This document shows positions 12,280-23,760 of a DNA stretch of 64,000 bases, piece by piece (position 1 is the first letter of the stretch; each line of letters opens with the position of its first letter). The position numbers and the translations under genes were made by a program. The DNA lies in NCBI GenBank assembly GCA_964023275.1, contig OZ029914.1, positions 11,638,341 to 11,702,340 on the forward strand, given 5' to 3'. Source of the stretch: Norana najaformis. Lineage: Eukaryota > Annelida > Clitellata > Crassiclitellata > Hormogastridae. The notes beneath the pieces were generated by a model. It was given only the letters and a program-made list of their open reading frames with translations, searched no databases and was not told the origin of the DNA.

Positions 12280-12800
12280 TCTGCTGCCCTAGAGCTGCAA
12301 TAAGCCTGCCAATTGGCCTAGGTAGCTATAGACCTACAGTCCGCATTGCAATCGCTAACTATTTCAAAGACCACTCGACCTACATCTCCAGTGTTCATAT
12401 TCATTGCTAAGAATATTTTGCAAATGAAATACGACCAGTAACTCTAGGACTACATACCGCGAGAAAGATATTCGTGAAAATGACTGTAAACGCCAGGATT
12501 TATGCAGCAAACGTCATGAAAAGACTTAAAATAAAACGTTATAGCTTATTCCCGACAAATTCATTGAAACATTTGCAGGGTCGAGGTCATACGGTAGCTA
12601 TAGAAAAACATGTACATATGTACATTTAATCATTGTTTCAATCGGTAACAGACAATTTCCTGCATAAATGTGGATCTATATAGACTATGGGTCGACCATA
12701 AATAAAATCTGAGAATTAAATGGGAGCACAACTAATTCTGATCAATCTATGTCCAGTGCGCTTGTAATTAAAGCCGTTTCGACCGTGCTACAGGCATTCC
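12280..12800 (+). repeat. Non-coding repeat unit U, copy 1
   Basis: Shares ordered motifs (GACCTACATC, AAGAATATTTTGCA, ATTCGTGAAAATGA, ACGTCATGAAAAGACT-like, CTATAGACTA) with 22080-22510, 25150-25410 and 48840-49390. In those three places a LINE fragment follows directly, so U is probably non-coding DNA of the same composite. Segment 12565-12615 also resembles the end of SINE family 2. Confidence 0.65.
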
Positions 12801-12945
12801 TGCGCACCGGAGACTGAGAAGCGAGTTAGAAAATAGGCAGTCGAATATTCAGCCGGGCAAGGACAATGCGTTCAGTTTTATTGTAGGCAATAAAGAAAGA
12901 TTGGAGATAGGACGGTAATTAGAGAGGTCGTCTGTGTAAAATTTG
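12800..12945 (-). pseudogene. LINE L-a fragment (RT side)
   Basis: AAGCGAG..AGAAAA, GGCAAGGACAATGCGTTCAGTT and AGATTGGAGA.AGGAC match 26985-27090 and, more weakly, 57560-57650, where the minus strand encodes RT. Too short to translate on its own. Confidence 0.6.
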
Positions 12946-12964
12946 CAACGCTAACGCTTTCCAG

Positions 12965-13313
12965 CACAAATCAACTGTAATCTACATAAAATGCTGCTGC
13001 TCGGCTGATTCGAGGTGTACCTTAGTTTGATCATATAAACAGCATCTCGCAGGAGAAATGGTACTGGCCACCAATGAAAGAGGGCTTTGAGTTTAAGAGC
13101 TTAATTCTTGTACGAAATCGTCTTGTTGACTGTGCTCCGTCGTATCTTAGGAACTCATACGACTCGGTCTCATCCACCTCTGACTTCAGATCCCTTCGCC
13201 ATAATGCGCAAGGTGATCGGGTTGTCCTACCGGTCTCAATTGCCAAGGTGCATTATAGACGATTCGTTGAGATGGGTCCAACTTTCTGGAATAAGTTGAA
13301 TAGCAACCCATAG
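12965..13313 (+). pseudogene. CR1/L2-type LINE C-terminal fragment (L-b)
   Basis: The plus strand reads NAAARLIRGVP, then DHIN-like sequence, KWYWPP, FKSLILVRNRLVDCAPSYL, a serine-rich segment, LRHNAQGDRVVLPVS and FVEMGPTFWNKLN before a stop. This is the usual end of CR1/L2 ORF2 proteins: NAAARLI.G...DHIT..L..LHWLPV..RI.FK, then R..F...GP..WN.LP. A second copy lies at 57680-58045. Both join the L-a fragment at the same place. 5' truncated and non-functional. Confidence 0.8.
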
Positions 13314-13334
13314 TGTGAGCGTGTTTTTACGATT

Positions 13335-13482
13335 TTTGCTGTTGTTGGCCCATCTCTATGGAATGGACTGATGTGTTTGTGGGCGGGAAACAGCCTAAAA
13401 GAGGCGGTCGCAAAGGTTACGCTTACACAGCGCAAATTTCGTTGCAATGGTCTGTCGTGTGCTCTGTTGATAGTTTGAGTAA
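13335..13482 (+). pseudogene. Second LINE C-terminal tail
   Basis: Reads AVVGPSLWNGLM, GNSLKEAVAK and VTLTQRKFRCNGLSC to a stop. This repeats the GP.LWN.L...SL..F+..L+ ending of LINE ORF2, immediately downstream of the first tail. It opens the block shared with 27430-29280. Confidence 0.65.
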
Positions 13483-15125
13483 GACTACAAACATCGTTGA
13501 TTGATTCGTGTGTTTAGAATTATGTATTCGACGCCAGTACTGTGTTGATTGAACTGTTTGTCTTCCTAATTATAATCACAAAAATCAAGGACTGTGTGGC
13601 TTTTCTCGAATTAACGCTACGCTACGAATCTGGCAAGTCGACGGTTCGAAGCCCGATCGAAGACAACTTTGAAAGATTGTCAACTTATATCTGGTGATCA
13701 GCACGTTCTGGTTCGTATGTACCTGGATCACAGAAACCAGTGAAAGAAGATTCAACGGAAGAATCCAACGCTGAGTCATCGAAATAAACCGTCATCAAAA
13801 ACAAGAAGGACATATGCGGAAGAAGTCAGTTGACTTGGAGCGGCCGAGAAACGAAAATCTGTACGGAAGACGAGATATGTGAAAAATTGCGTACTGTATT
13901 TTACGAATGTCTTAAGAAATTGATTATCATATGCACTGGACTGTTCTTCCTGCATACAGTGTAAGAAACTGATATTTGCTTGCGGCGCAACACTTTATCG
14001 TTCTCAAAAGGTTACTTAAGTAGGTAAGTAAGAGGAAGCGATTTTCTGCAGAAAAACAGGCAGAGATTGAATGTTGGTTCCAGAGGTGAATGCAGCTACG
14101 GCCATTTGTTTTTTGGCAAACGTATGTCACTGATTTTCCCAAATGAACTACTTTTGGACGAGGGTTGCTAAACTAAACCTTGCCAACTTAACTAATTGGA
14201 CCAACAGTTTCAAAGGACAAAGGGAACGAAGCGATAAGGTAACATGATGTTATCACACTTAGACACCTTTCTTTGGGCTGCAATCCAGCAACGGGTCTTG
14301 AAAGACATAAATCTGCCAGATTCTCTCTGACTGTTGCAACCCAGTAAGGCACCTTCCTACCTCCCAAAGAGTGAATTAAGAGGCGGTCCTATATGCATAC
14401 TTTTTGTGAGCTGGGTTTCCTTCTGGGTATGATCTCTCTGATAAAGACTGCCCTGCAGTTAGGGCAAATGCCAGAACATCTGACTCACATTGCCCGTAAG
14501 CAGAATGGAAGCATATAAAGGTATATTGTCGCCGTACCTATATCTGAAGTCTAAAAGGCAGGAAATGCCATCAAGGGTACACGACGAATCCCACGGTTGC
14601 CATCATTTATTGGAAGAGAGGCTTACTCCCAACTATCGAGTATCGAGTGCGAAGTTGAGGATATTAACCAGGCCTTCATACTACATCAGAACTTGTTTGT
14701 CGAAACATGGACTGCATGGAGAGTATACAAAAGTTTTGAGAAACCTATGGAGTTGCATGGCAAAATTATGGCATCCTATCTGGGAATAGGTGCCAAGCGT
14801 GATGCATCTAGGGGAAGTTCCGAGTTGTGAGACTGCAAATGCGTAGAAAGCGAGACCCCCGAAGAGAAGCATTCTCCAAAAAATTGTTGACTGTGAAGCG
14901 ATATAAAGGAGGAGGGAGTCTAAATTACGGGTATTTGATATTACTTCGCACTTAGGCCTACTACAGTTCAATGTAGGACCACTTCTTTTACCTCCTAGGT
15001 GATGGCACATCAGAAGCGGCTAAATTATTATTTTTTGCCTGAGGTACATTTGATCCTTCGGGACATAGATAAAGGCTCTGGAGAAATAAAATATCTAGGT
15101 TTTGCTAAATCTCGTCCAATTTCGG
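13350..15125 (+). repeat. Duplicated block D, copy 1
   Basis: Colinear with 27430-29280 throughout. Shared landmarks are GGGAAACAGCCTA.AA.AGGCGGTCGCAA, CAACGGAAGAATCCAACGCTG, GAAGCGATAAG, AGGCACCTTCCTACCTC, GCCAGAACATCTGAC and TTTGCTAAATCTCGTCCAATTTCG. Parts also occur at 20520-20680 and 59360-59570. Minus-strand 14370-14500 matches a LINE segment that is readable at 58130-58270. No intact coding sequence. Confidence 0.8.
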
Positions 15126-15161
15126 CAGACAGAAAGTGCTGCGGAAGGTGACTGTTGTATT

Positions 15162-15235
15162 AATAATAATAATAACAATATAATAATAATAACGACAACA
15201 ATAATAATAATAATGACAACAACAACAACAAAAAC
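15162..15235. repeat. (AAT)n/(AAC)n triplet tract
   Basis: Imperfect AAT and AAC triplets; the ORF across it is an artefact. Confidence 0.9.
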
Positions 15236-17343
15236 CAGAAACTCCAGAAAAAATGCTGTTCCTATGTTTTATTATCCTGAGAGATCATATATGTGTTGGG
15301 TAAAAAATCATATCATTAATAAATTTAATACTAATAATTAATTTAATGATGTATATACATATTGAAAGTTTTTTATAGCAGCCTTAGAAGCTATCTATGT
15401 TCTACGTTTTCTTAAATATTTCATTGTATTTAATTTGCTCCATTATAAGCCAAAACTTATCAAATTGTAAATATGAAGTTATATTCTACATTTATATCAA
15501 CCTGTGTTGTGCTAAATTGTGTTGCAAAGTGTTGTATTACGTTGTCTTGTATTTGAAAGCACTGGAGTACAACATAGACTAATCAGTGCTGTATGAAATC
15601 TACATAATAACCGCTTCAGGCGTGTGCATACGTGATCCGGCTGTATGTGATGGTAAATTCTTGCACTACTTGGTGAATACTATGAGAATAAAAAGGGATG
15701 ACAGAAACGGCGGTTTGCTGGGGTAAAATTTGGGATAGTTTTTGACATCTGCTTTCATGGCTCGTAGCTAACGGGGTCAACCAAATGGAAACTTCCCCAG
15801 AAAGGCCATTTCGCCGAACTAGAGAGCAAATGTTCTGCGCGGGATAGCAATAACTGTTCCTAATCAAGATGTGCCTTCAGGAGATTCTATGAAGTCCAGT
15901 TATATCACATTACAAAAGAGGTAGCTGTTGCGATATGGTGTGAGCGACTTCTTTCTCTTAGCCTTAGCATGTGAGAGGGTGGCCAATCCCCTTCTCTCTG
16001 CCAGGTCTTCCCACCAAGTCTACTCATTTTACAGACGAGTTCGAAAGTGAAGCAGAAGTCTCAAACACCTTTCCCACCCAGACTTTCTTTCAACAATCGA
16101 GCATGCAAACCACTAAGGGCTATCGCCTTCCCTTTACATAACAGTTGTGTTATTATGTGCTAGGTACCTATAATTGTATTGTTAGGTAGTATTTAGGCCC
16201 GTGTAATTACGAATTATTATTATTGTAACTTTATGACAGGGAACTTGTAATTCTATTATTACATAGTGATTTTATCATGTCTAGTATTTAACACTGTATT
16301 ACATCTCTTCATTGAGACATGAGCAGGGTTGAGGCATACGATCGTTATGTAAACCAGTGTACGTAACATTACATTAACATCTTAATCCACAGCATACAAG
16401 TCCTATTATTTAAAAAAGTTTAAATTTCAATAACGTTTTATCCGATTACTTCAAGCTAGCCCGCCTACACGGCTCTTAAACCCCGCCTATTAGCAACAAA
16501 ACTCCGCCCAACAATCCCGGATCGTACCAAAACGGTCAACAAGTCCTAATTTAGAAACAAGGGGCTGGGCAGACAAAGCGATGAGCTCCAGTTCGGCAGG
16601 CAGAAGACCGAGCAGTCCAAGGCCGCAGTGGTGAGTCAACAGAATGGTGGGGTGACCTGGTGGAAAGGGTGAGACAGCACCTACAGAGGGCCCGTTCTAT
16701 AACTGCTTCGATCATTGTCGGAGTTTACTCGGAATATGCACCGTTCACAAGTGGAATATGAGCAGAGTAAACTCCCGGAACTCACACGGTTTATTTACAT
16801 AGTAGCAGCAAACGTGACAAAACACTCCCTCATCCCCAAGCCGTCTCTGCCCTCCAGACTTAAACTGTCGCGACGACTTTGGTCTAAACGAAACCGATTT
16901 CGGACGTGCCAGGGTTGCAATGCCTTCAACCTCGTCAAATTGGGACAAGCCACTGATTCTTCAAGCAGCTGAGGCGCAGTGCAGACTGTGGCGTTGTCGA
17001 CGTCCGTCTGTAAAAGAGTTTCAATGGCTCTTCATCTCGCTGTTGATGACCCTTGCAATTGTCTGGGCATGCAACGTTTACGCTAGCGGAAGAATTTACA
17101 AAGTAAAATATGTCGGAATGAAGTGTTAGGGCAGAAGAAGAGCGGCTTGAATGGAGTGGTTGGATTGCAAATACAATCAACAGGCGAAACATAACGCCGA
17201 AGCCAACTCGCAAATAATACGAAAAATGGATTGTAGCTTATGGGGAGCAAATGAAGATTTCCCCAGAAAGGACATTTTGCCAAACTAGTGCGCAGATGTT
17301 CCATTAGAAGAATAAGAAACATATAATACCCAACATAACAATA
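15236..17343. other. No gene seen; contains a short two-copy repeat
   Basis: A segment at about 15775-15845 (GGAAACTTCCCCAGAAAGG, TTTCGCC.AACTAG) recurs at 17235-17305 in the same orientation, about 1.46 kb away. Segment 16320-16350 resembles the end of SINE family 2. The ORFs at 16715-17213 show no recognised domain. Confidence 0.5.
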
Positions 17344-17427
17344 TAACACAATTTAACATTCGTAATAAATTGAACCCTCCACGCCACGGTGAAAGGTTCA
17401 ATTTATTACCAATATTAAATTGTGTTA
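17344..17427. repeat. Near-perfect 33-bp inverted repeat with 18-bp loop
   Basis: Left arm 17344-17376 and right arm 17395-17427 are reverse complements at 31 of 33 positions. Mismatches are at arm positions 14 and 18. The loop is 17377-17394. The arms are AT-rich, beginning TAACACAATTTAA and ending AATAAATTGAACC. A DNA or RNA hairpin would form easily. No coding frame. Confidence 0.9.
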
Positions 17428-18195
17428 GATTGCCACGGAGGTGACCTATCCCAGCAGCAACAGGCTAACCAGTGCGCACATATTATTCGCTGTACTTACC
17501 CTTGTTCCATACAAGAACGGAATACCTCCCAAACAAACTCCGAGCACACTCGAAGCAAACGTGGAAGAAGCCCAACATATCATCTCGACGCTGCTTTCTC
17601 AAGTCCATTGACTAACTGCAGAGGTCCCGACTGTTTAATAATGCCAAGCGTACTCGTCCAAGTCATCGGCCAAATACCAACAGATCCGCGTTAACTTTGC
17701 ATAAATTCCACATGCGTCAACACACACACACACACATACATCGTCAATTTCAGACGCCATCCTTTGCTTGTTGTGTACACCCACATTTACAAAAGCACGC
17801 GAGCTCATACACACACCTATACGCATATATAAATTCAGATGCATATATACACACTAAAAACTTCGGATAAATATATATCTACGTTAGAGAATATGTAGAC
17901 CTATCACTGTTAATACACATATACATCATTAAATTCACAAACGTGCATAGGCAGTTACAGTATTGCATCCAGTTTAACTTGTTTGTAGCAGCATAATAAA
18001 ATTCCGCTAGAGTGTCTAGGCTGCAGTGGAGGAATTGAAGTAATGTCATGCACCGAATTACTTGTCATGCCATTCTAACCATCTACCCGATCACTCATTC
18101 ATCAATCCATCAGACGTTTCATTTACAATACTCTATAAATCATCATAATATTATTATTCACCCATCCATCCATCCATCCTGACTCTCTACCTGAC
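17428..18195. other. No gene seen
   Basis: Contains a short (CA)n tract at about 17718-17737 and loosely repetitive CATA/CATC DNA at 17800-18175. Confidence 0.5.
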
Positions 18196-18199
18196 TGCC

Positions 18200-18925
18200 T
18201 CTCAGCCTGTCTGTTTGCACAAGAAAGCCTTGTGGAGTACAATTTCTTTAGTCTTGGAAAGATTAAGTAACATTTTGTTCCTGGAGGCTCATTCCTTGAT
18301 ATTAGGGAATTTCGTTTCCAGGCTAACACAAGAGTTTCGAGGGGCAAGAAGATTGCAGTTTAAGGATAAGCTACTCTCTATAAAATTGTAAAGGCTGGGT
18401 CCAATGTGAGACCCATGATTACCATTATGATTAATGGAGGAAGAATCGGAAACTACGTTATCGCACTTAAGGATATAAGAACGTGCAGTTAAGCAGTCAG
18501 ATATACTTCAGATATCATGTTTAGAGCCATAACTTTAGGAATTAGAACCGAGTGGTCAACAAAGGCAAATGCCTGAGAGATGTCGACTAAGAAGCATCTC
18601 ACGAAAGAGTTCTTTCCAACATCAAGGTTACGTGATGAAGGATGAAGATAAGCACATTGGTACAACTGCCAGTCGGCTTGAAACTAAATTAAGCTTAAGA
18701 GCTTCACAAGGTCTAAACCACTTAGCAACAAAGTTTTTTTCTATAATTCTGGAAGGAATCCGAATATCAAAAATAGGCCTGAAATCAGATACTGTAGTTA
18801 GTTTAGAAACTTTTGGTATGGGAGTTGCCAGGAATGACCCCAAATTGAAAGAGCAAAATAGCCACTGTGGACTTTGCCCCGACATCAGAATTAATATCAC
18901 TGACCTTGCACACGGAATAAATGCA
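18200..18925 (-). pseudogene. LINE reverse transcriptase fragment
   Basis: The minus strand reads FLATPIPKVSKLTTVSDFRP and then SRIIEKNFVAKWFRP at 18860-18720. This is the WK.A.v.PIPK....dyRPIsl....K..E+ finger region of LINE RTs. Near 18600-18530 it reads LVDISQAFAFVDHSVLIPKV, the LLDfSkAFD.V.H..Ll.KL block with the catalytic Asp changed to Ala. Near 18320-18240 it reads EWASRNKMLLNLSKTKEIVL, the W...N.l.LN.sKTe.i. block. The YADD block could not be recognised and frameshifts separate the pieces, so this is a dead jockey/CR1-like copy. Confidence 0.8.
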
Positions 18926-18929
18926 AAAT

Positions 18930-18930
<1 letters not shown>

Positions 18931-18992
<62 letters not shown>

Positions 18993-19015
18993 GCTGCAGT
19001 AGTAGTAGTAGTAGT
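18931..19015. repeat. (AAT)n then (AGT)n microsatellite
   Basis: TAA/AAT repeats at 18931-18989 and AGT at 18997-19015. It directly precedes the leader of a SINE family 1 copy. Confidence 0.97.
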
Positions 19016-19026
19016 AATCGAAAAAA

Positions 19027-19505
19027 CTCGTTCACCAAGAACAACTATATTGTTTGGTATAACTAAAAAACGACAGTTACTTCACCTAATTATTTGCTGT
19101 TCGTTATCACTAGTTAGGAATCGCGATAGTCCAGTGGTTAGCGTAGTGGACTGTAAACTGAGGAGTGGGGTTCAAATTCCTGCCAGGGTAGAAAGCTTAT
19201 AGAGATTTTGATCCACTTGTGCCATTCCCTTCACATTTTGCTCCTAAAACGAGTACACTGACCGTACACTGTCGAAGGGAAGATCATGGGGCGAGGTGGA
19301 GGACTGGCCACCCGCCTCATATGCCAGTTCAATAGTACAGGGCAAGCAGACACGACACCCTGTACCAGTTGAATACGCAAGGAAACTTACATTCGGATCC
19401 TGAGGCGCATTGATGCAGATGCACCACTCGAAGATCCAATAGGATAAACTGTTAGTGCAGCGGCAGCTCATAAGAAGAAAGCAGAAGCCGACAGCCCAAC
19501 AAATT
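19027..19505 (+). mobile_element. SINE family 1 (tRNA-like), copy 1
   Basis: The leader TTCACCAAGAACA begins at 19031. A tRNA-like part follows, with an A-box-like TAGTCCAGTGGTTAG at 19127-19141 and a B-box-like GGTTCAAATTC at 19169-19179. The body contains GATCCACTTGTGCC, CTCCTAAAACGAGTACACTG and GGAAGATCA. Other copies are near 21643, 30005, 45428, 59578 and 62973, all in plus orientation. The tRNA-like part has no convincing cloverleaf, so it is a SINE head and not a tRNA gene. Confidence 0.8.
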
Positions 19506-19676
19506 CTGAAATGAATTCGTTTTGACGTCTGCCCGACTTGTAATGGTTATTTGGAATGATTTTGGCGAGAGATGGGGAGTAAACGGTATCGACAAAAGAG
19601 TTCTATTCTTAGAGACAAATTTGATATATAAACAAATCTAATTGTGACGAACAGCAAAACGTTATCGATGCTCCTG

Positions 19677-20020
19677 ACCTAGTTAGCTACATTGGTAAAT
19701 TCATACGCCAAGGAGCCTCTATGCGTGACGATCTCCGGTTGGCGTCCCGATCGCGGCTTATTCCAGAGATTCAAATCTCGGGCTAGTACGGTGTGTGTAC
19801 GGGGACTTTAAATGGCGTGGCTCCCATTCAAACGGGCAGCGGTGGTAAAGGATCTCATCCGATAAATTTATTGCAAAATGATAAGGGTCGAGGCCATATG
19901 ATCGCTATATAAAACCTACACAATTACATTTTTATTTTTACAGTTATGTATTTGAAGGACAATTCAGCGTCCTGGTCACATGGACGAGTCACGATAATTT
20001 TCAGAGCAGTTTTTACCCGG
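19677..20020 (+). mobile_element. SINE family 2 (tRNA-like), copy 1
   Basis: The A-box-like TTAGCTACATTGGTAAAT is at 19683-19700. The B-box-like GAGATTCAAATCTC is at 19766-19779, with its arms making a perfect 5-bp T-stem-like pair. A body follows (CAAACGGGCAGCGGTGG, GGATCTCATCCGATAAAT, AGGGTCGAGGCCATATGATCG). Copies occur at 63670-64000 (plus) and 48425-48600 (minus), with fragments at 49575-49640, 12565-12615 and 16320-16350. The spacing from A-box to B-box is longer than in a tRNA. Confidence 0.65.
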
Positions 20021-20342
20021 GCATCAGTTACCTTTGTAGCAACATGAAGTATTTGAATCCAGCTTTTAGAACCAGTTCTAGCGGCCGGGTTGACTGTTAG
20101 CCCAGCGGTGACGAATTTCTAAGTAGCACTGCACGAGTACGTGAAAATCGGGTAAAATCAGCATCAACAGTGGTTATAAGAACCAGGCCAGGTCCGATGG
20201 AGCACGATAATCCGTGTGCACTATTCTCTGCAACCAGCCTGCATTGTGATAAGGGTTTGGAAAATTCATGATTGTGTATTAAGAGGAGGTTGGTCTAAAT
20301 CAATTTATACTGGTCTGTTGTTTTGTCTCAAGAAAGGGCCTG

Positions 20343-20345
<3 letters not shown>
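20021..20345 (+). repeat. Repeat segment related to 53030-53170
   Basis: AGCGGCCGG..GACT.TT..CC.AGCG, AAAATCGG..AAA.TC.GCATCAAC and AGAACCA occur in the same order at 53030-53170. Confidence 0.6.
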
Positions 20346-20346
<1 letters not shown>

Positions 20347-20397
<51 letters not shown>

Positions 20398-20442
20398 AAG
20401 AGAGAAAGAAAGAGACAGAGAGACGGAGACAGAGAGAGAGAG
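20347..20442. repeat. (GA)n microsatellite, imperfect
   Basis: GA repeats with AAAG and GACAGAGA interruptions. Confidence 0.95.
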
Positions 20443-20519
20443 ATTACTTGTAGCGGAGTTCTGACGTGTGATAAGTCGACAGTTGCAATTACAAATGTCG
20501 TTGTTACATTCGTGCGTTA

Positions 20520-20680
20520 GGAATGTGACGATACAAGTACTGCTATGTTTGAGCTCTTCGGTTAATTATAATTTCTAACATCAAAGGCTGTGTGTCTTTA
20601 CTCGAGATAACATTACCCTACGAAGCAAATAAGTCAACGGTTCCAAGCGCGATCCTTGAAAACTGTGAATAATCGTGAAC
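20520..20680 (+). repeat. Fragment of block D
   Basis: Resembles 13530-13680 (TAATTATAAT, TCAAAGGCTGTGTG, CTCGA..TAAC, TACGAA.C, AAGTC.ACGGTTC). Confidence 0.6.
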
Positions 20681-20800
20681 AGTATGTATGTATTTCTGTA
20701 TGTGATTCTGTATTTCGGTATGTTTCTGTAATTTTTATATGCTTCTGTATGTATATATCTGTTTTGTAGGTATATCTGTATGTATTGTATTTCTTTTTCT

Positions 20801-20938
<138 letters not shown>

Positions 20939-21043
20939 TCACACGTAAATTTCACAAGAGAAACGGACATTGCAAGAAAATGTACAGAACACAAAAACAA
21001 GTCATGTATGTATGTATGTATGCATGTATGTATTTATGTATGT

Positions 21044-21464
21044 TGTTACGTGCTACTCCTATGAAAAGTAAATAACTCGCTTGGGTTTAGATAAAATGTA
21101 TATTTACACTTGCAAAAGGTTATAACACGAAGAACAGAATACCTGACATCAGCCAGAACGACGACGGCTGTTTTGAAGCCAAAAGTCGAAGTCTTTTCAT
21201 CAGCGAACCACTCGAAGGCAAAAACCTCTCAGGTTCCTCCTACGGACGGAGGACCTTTACATAAACTCGATTAACGGAGTCTTGGCAACTAACAGAACAC
21301 AGAGCCACGTAAGACTCGGCCTATCTTAACTAGCCAAGTTCGGCAACCTGAAGGAAACATCCCCTTTTATAGGGTTTTCTGGGGTTACGCCCCCTCCCCA
21401 AAGAGACGGCTCATCCTTCAACCACTCCTTACATCCGGGTCCTCCACATGGGCCGACTCTAACA
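21044..21464 (-). mobile_element. Solo LTR of an LTR retrotransposon
   Basis: The 421-bp segment has inverted TGTTA...TAACA ends. On the minus strand it begins TGTTAGAGTCGG and ends CACGTAACA. A strong TATA box, CCTATAAAAGGGG, lies about 85-100 bp from the minus-strand start (plus strand near 21364-21377), as in a U3 promoter. It sits in an ATGT microsatellite whose repetitiveness hides the target duplication; the 4-bp flanks are ATGT and ATGC. No internal region or second LTR is present. Orientation rests on the TATA box. Confidence 0.65.
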
Positions 21465-21539
21465 ATGCATGTATATACTTTGTATGTGTAGTGTTATAGG
21501 TAATGAAAGTGTGTAAACCTCGTCAGGTGTGGCTGAAAG

Positions 21540-22040
21540 TAATAATAACATTAGTAGTAGTAGTATTTGTTGTTGTGGTTATTTTATTGATAATAAGGAA
21601 ATCAATTTTTATAATAATAATAATAATAATCGAAAATCCACGTTCACCAGAACGGACTCTTGTCTTGTTTTCGTGTTCTGCACATTCGTGCGTTGTTGGT
21701 ACTACCAGGGAAAGGCAGTTACATGCCCTAATTATTTTTTATTAATCATTGCTAGTTAAAAGCGCGATAGTCTAATGGTTAGCGTACTGAACTTCCAATG
21801 GTAAGTGGGCATTCATAACCCTGCAAGGGCAGAAACATTTTAGAGAATTCTAATCCACTTGCGCCTTTTCGTCCACGTTATACTCCTAAAACGATTACAC
21901 TAACAGTACATTGTTGGTGGGAAGATCAGGCAGCGAGGGAGAGGTATGGCTACCCACCTCATATGCGTGGACCAAGGAAATGAGGCCGCTAACAGTCCAT
22001 ACCCATGGCTGCCACTCTGGGCTAGCTTAACGGAATATTT
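21540..22040 (+). mobile_element. SINE family 1, copy 2, with AAT-type leader
   Basis: An (AGT)/(AAT) tract at 21550-21632 precedes the leader GTTCACCAGAAC. The A-box-like TAGTCTAATGGTTAG is at 21768-21782 and the B-box region is decayed (GGGCATTCATAACC). The body keeps CTCCTAAAACGA.TACACT and GGAAGATCAGGCAGCGAGG. Confidence 0.75.
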
Positions 22041-22079
22041 TGTAGCTGAAATACGAGCATTATGCTTCTTTTGCCTATG

Positions 22080-22510
22080 AGCTTCGATAGGCTGCCAATT
22101 AGCTGTATCTTGTAGATACAGACTTACAGTCCGTAGCTTAGCGGAATAATTATATCTGTTAACCCCTTTTATAGCTCACTTGCCCTACATCGTCTATGTT
22201 CGTATCCACTTGAATGCGAACAGTGTCTCTAGGGTTACATTTTCTGTGTACGATGATCGTGAAAATGACTCCAAGCGTCTGGATTTAATTAGCAATTAAT
22301 GTAGCATCTGACGTGACAAGACTGTTTAAATGGAACGTTGTGTTGTCTAATCATGTTTTAAATGGGAAACACTGACACTTTCTTGCATACAGTATATTGA
22401 ATCAATATAGACTACGCGTTGGCCCTAAATAATTTTCAGGTAAGCGAATGAAAGGGAATACCAACTAAGTCTGGTCGAACAATAGGCCGTTCGCTTACAT
22501 CTCAAGCCGC
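22080..22510 (+). repeat. Non-coding repeat unit U, copy 2
   Basis: Keeps CTACAT.GTC, GATCGTGAAAATGACT, GACGTGACAAGACTGTT, CTAAATAA.TTT and GAATGAAAGG..TACCAACT, in the order seen at 25150-25410 and 48840-49390. Confidence 0.7.
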
Positions 22511-22609
22511 CATGACCCTGTGCACGGATTTATGGGCTGCTTATAGGGTTGCTTATAGCAATCGCAATCTTGAAAAAATTATCACGGGCTATATTAAAGT
22601 TCATTGCAA

Positions 22610-23760
22610 GGCACCAGCTTATTCATGAGCGTTGCTCAAGTCGGTGGTGTATTCCAGATGCCATGGGAAGAACAAAGTTCGGTTGCCAGAAGACCAAAGA
22701 GAGGGGATAGAGGCGCTGTAACGGTGGATTGTGTTTAGGTTGAGAGAAATGGAAAGACGTTGGGTTGGATGGGTCAGGGTAAGATTTCTACAAAAGATGG
22801 GACTTTAGTTTGGAATGTAGCATCTGTGGAATAATTAAAAGAGGGGCCAGAGACAGATGATGGTGGGTGAACGAAGGAGGGACAGAGGAACGGGTAATTG
22901 AGAGAGATCGTTCCAAAGTCGAAGTGGTGTGCTATATGGATCTGTTAGAGAACTTAAGATGAGTAGTTACTGACTGACGGGTAAGTGGGAGGTACGAGGA
23001 TGAAAGGGTAGAACTGGGTGATTGGATGGTAGTTTGCGAAGATAACTTGTTTGGAGTATTGCAGAGAGTTATAAGTTACAGAAAGAAATGAATGCATTCG
23101 AGAAGTTTCAGCCAATGGTGTGATAGGACTAATATGGTGATGCTTGGGTGTTCTGATGAGAGCTCGGGTAAGTGAATTTTTATTGAGTTGAAGACGTCTA
23201 ATTTGAGTGGATTCAAGTTTTAAAAAGAAAGGGAATTATAGTAGTCAAGCTTGGAATGTACTTTAAAGGTAGCGATGGTAGAAGCAGTTGTGAAGTTGAC
23301 TATAGGCCGAATACGGCAAAGGTCACGAAAGTGAATGAAACAGGTGCCCAAGATGTTATCTGATTTGAAATCGAGAGATTTGGGTCAAAAGTTGAAGTGA
23401 AGATTGCAAACAGTCAAATTAGACGTGGGAGTGAGAGTGGAAAAATAAGTTCATATAGGATAGAAGAGTCAGAAATTTTCTAAATCTGATCTGATAGACC
23501 TAGATCAATGAACTCAGTTTCGATGGGTTGAGGCGAAGTAGGTTAGAGGACATGCTTTAAAGATTTGGCTGAAATCATCAAGCAAATGAGTGATGAATGA
23601 GGAATAGGATCTTGGAGAGAAAACATGAAGAGTTGAGTGTCATAAGCATGAAGAAAGTGAACTTCTGAAAATGATTCTATGAGATGGCTCAACGGTGTAG
23701 TGCATAAACTGAAGAGAAATTCCTCGAGGACGGAACCATTAATATTTTATGTATAATCGT
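22610..23760 (-). pseudogene. CR1/L2-type LINE L-a, copy 1
   Basis: Minus-strand translation with shifts gives a decayed ADDTQLF block (MLMTLNSSCF) near 23650 and MSSNLLRLNPSKL near 23550. Towards 23100 it enters the DYCNS...HHI..L..LHWL..I.FK region. The nucleotide sequence is colinear with 25680-26640. Many stops; non-functional. Confidence 0.75.

Noticed and set aside
18569-19066. 165-codon plus-strand ORF
   Set aside because: The minus strand carries recognisable RT motifs here; the plus ORF is its shadow plus the AAT array.
19118-19190. tRNA gene
   Set aside because: A- and B-box-like sequences exist, but stems do not pair into a cloverleaf and the unit recurs with a constant body: it is a SINE head.
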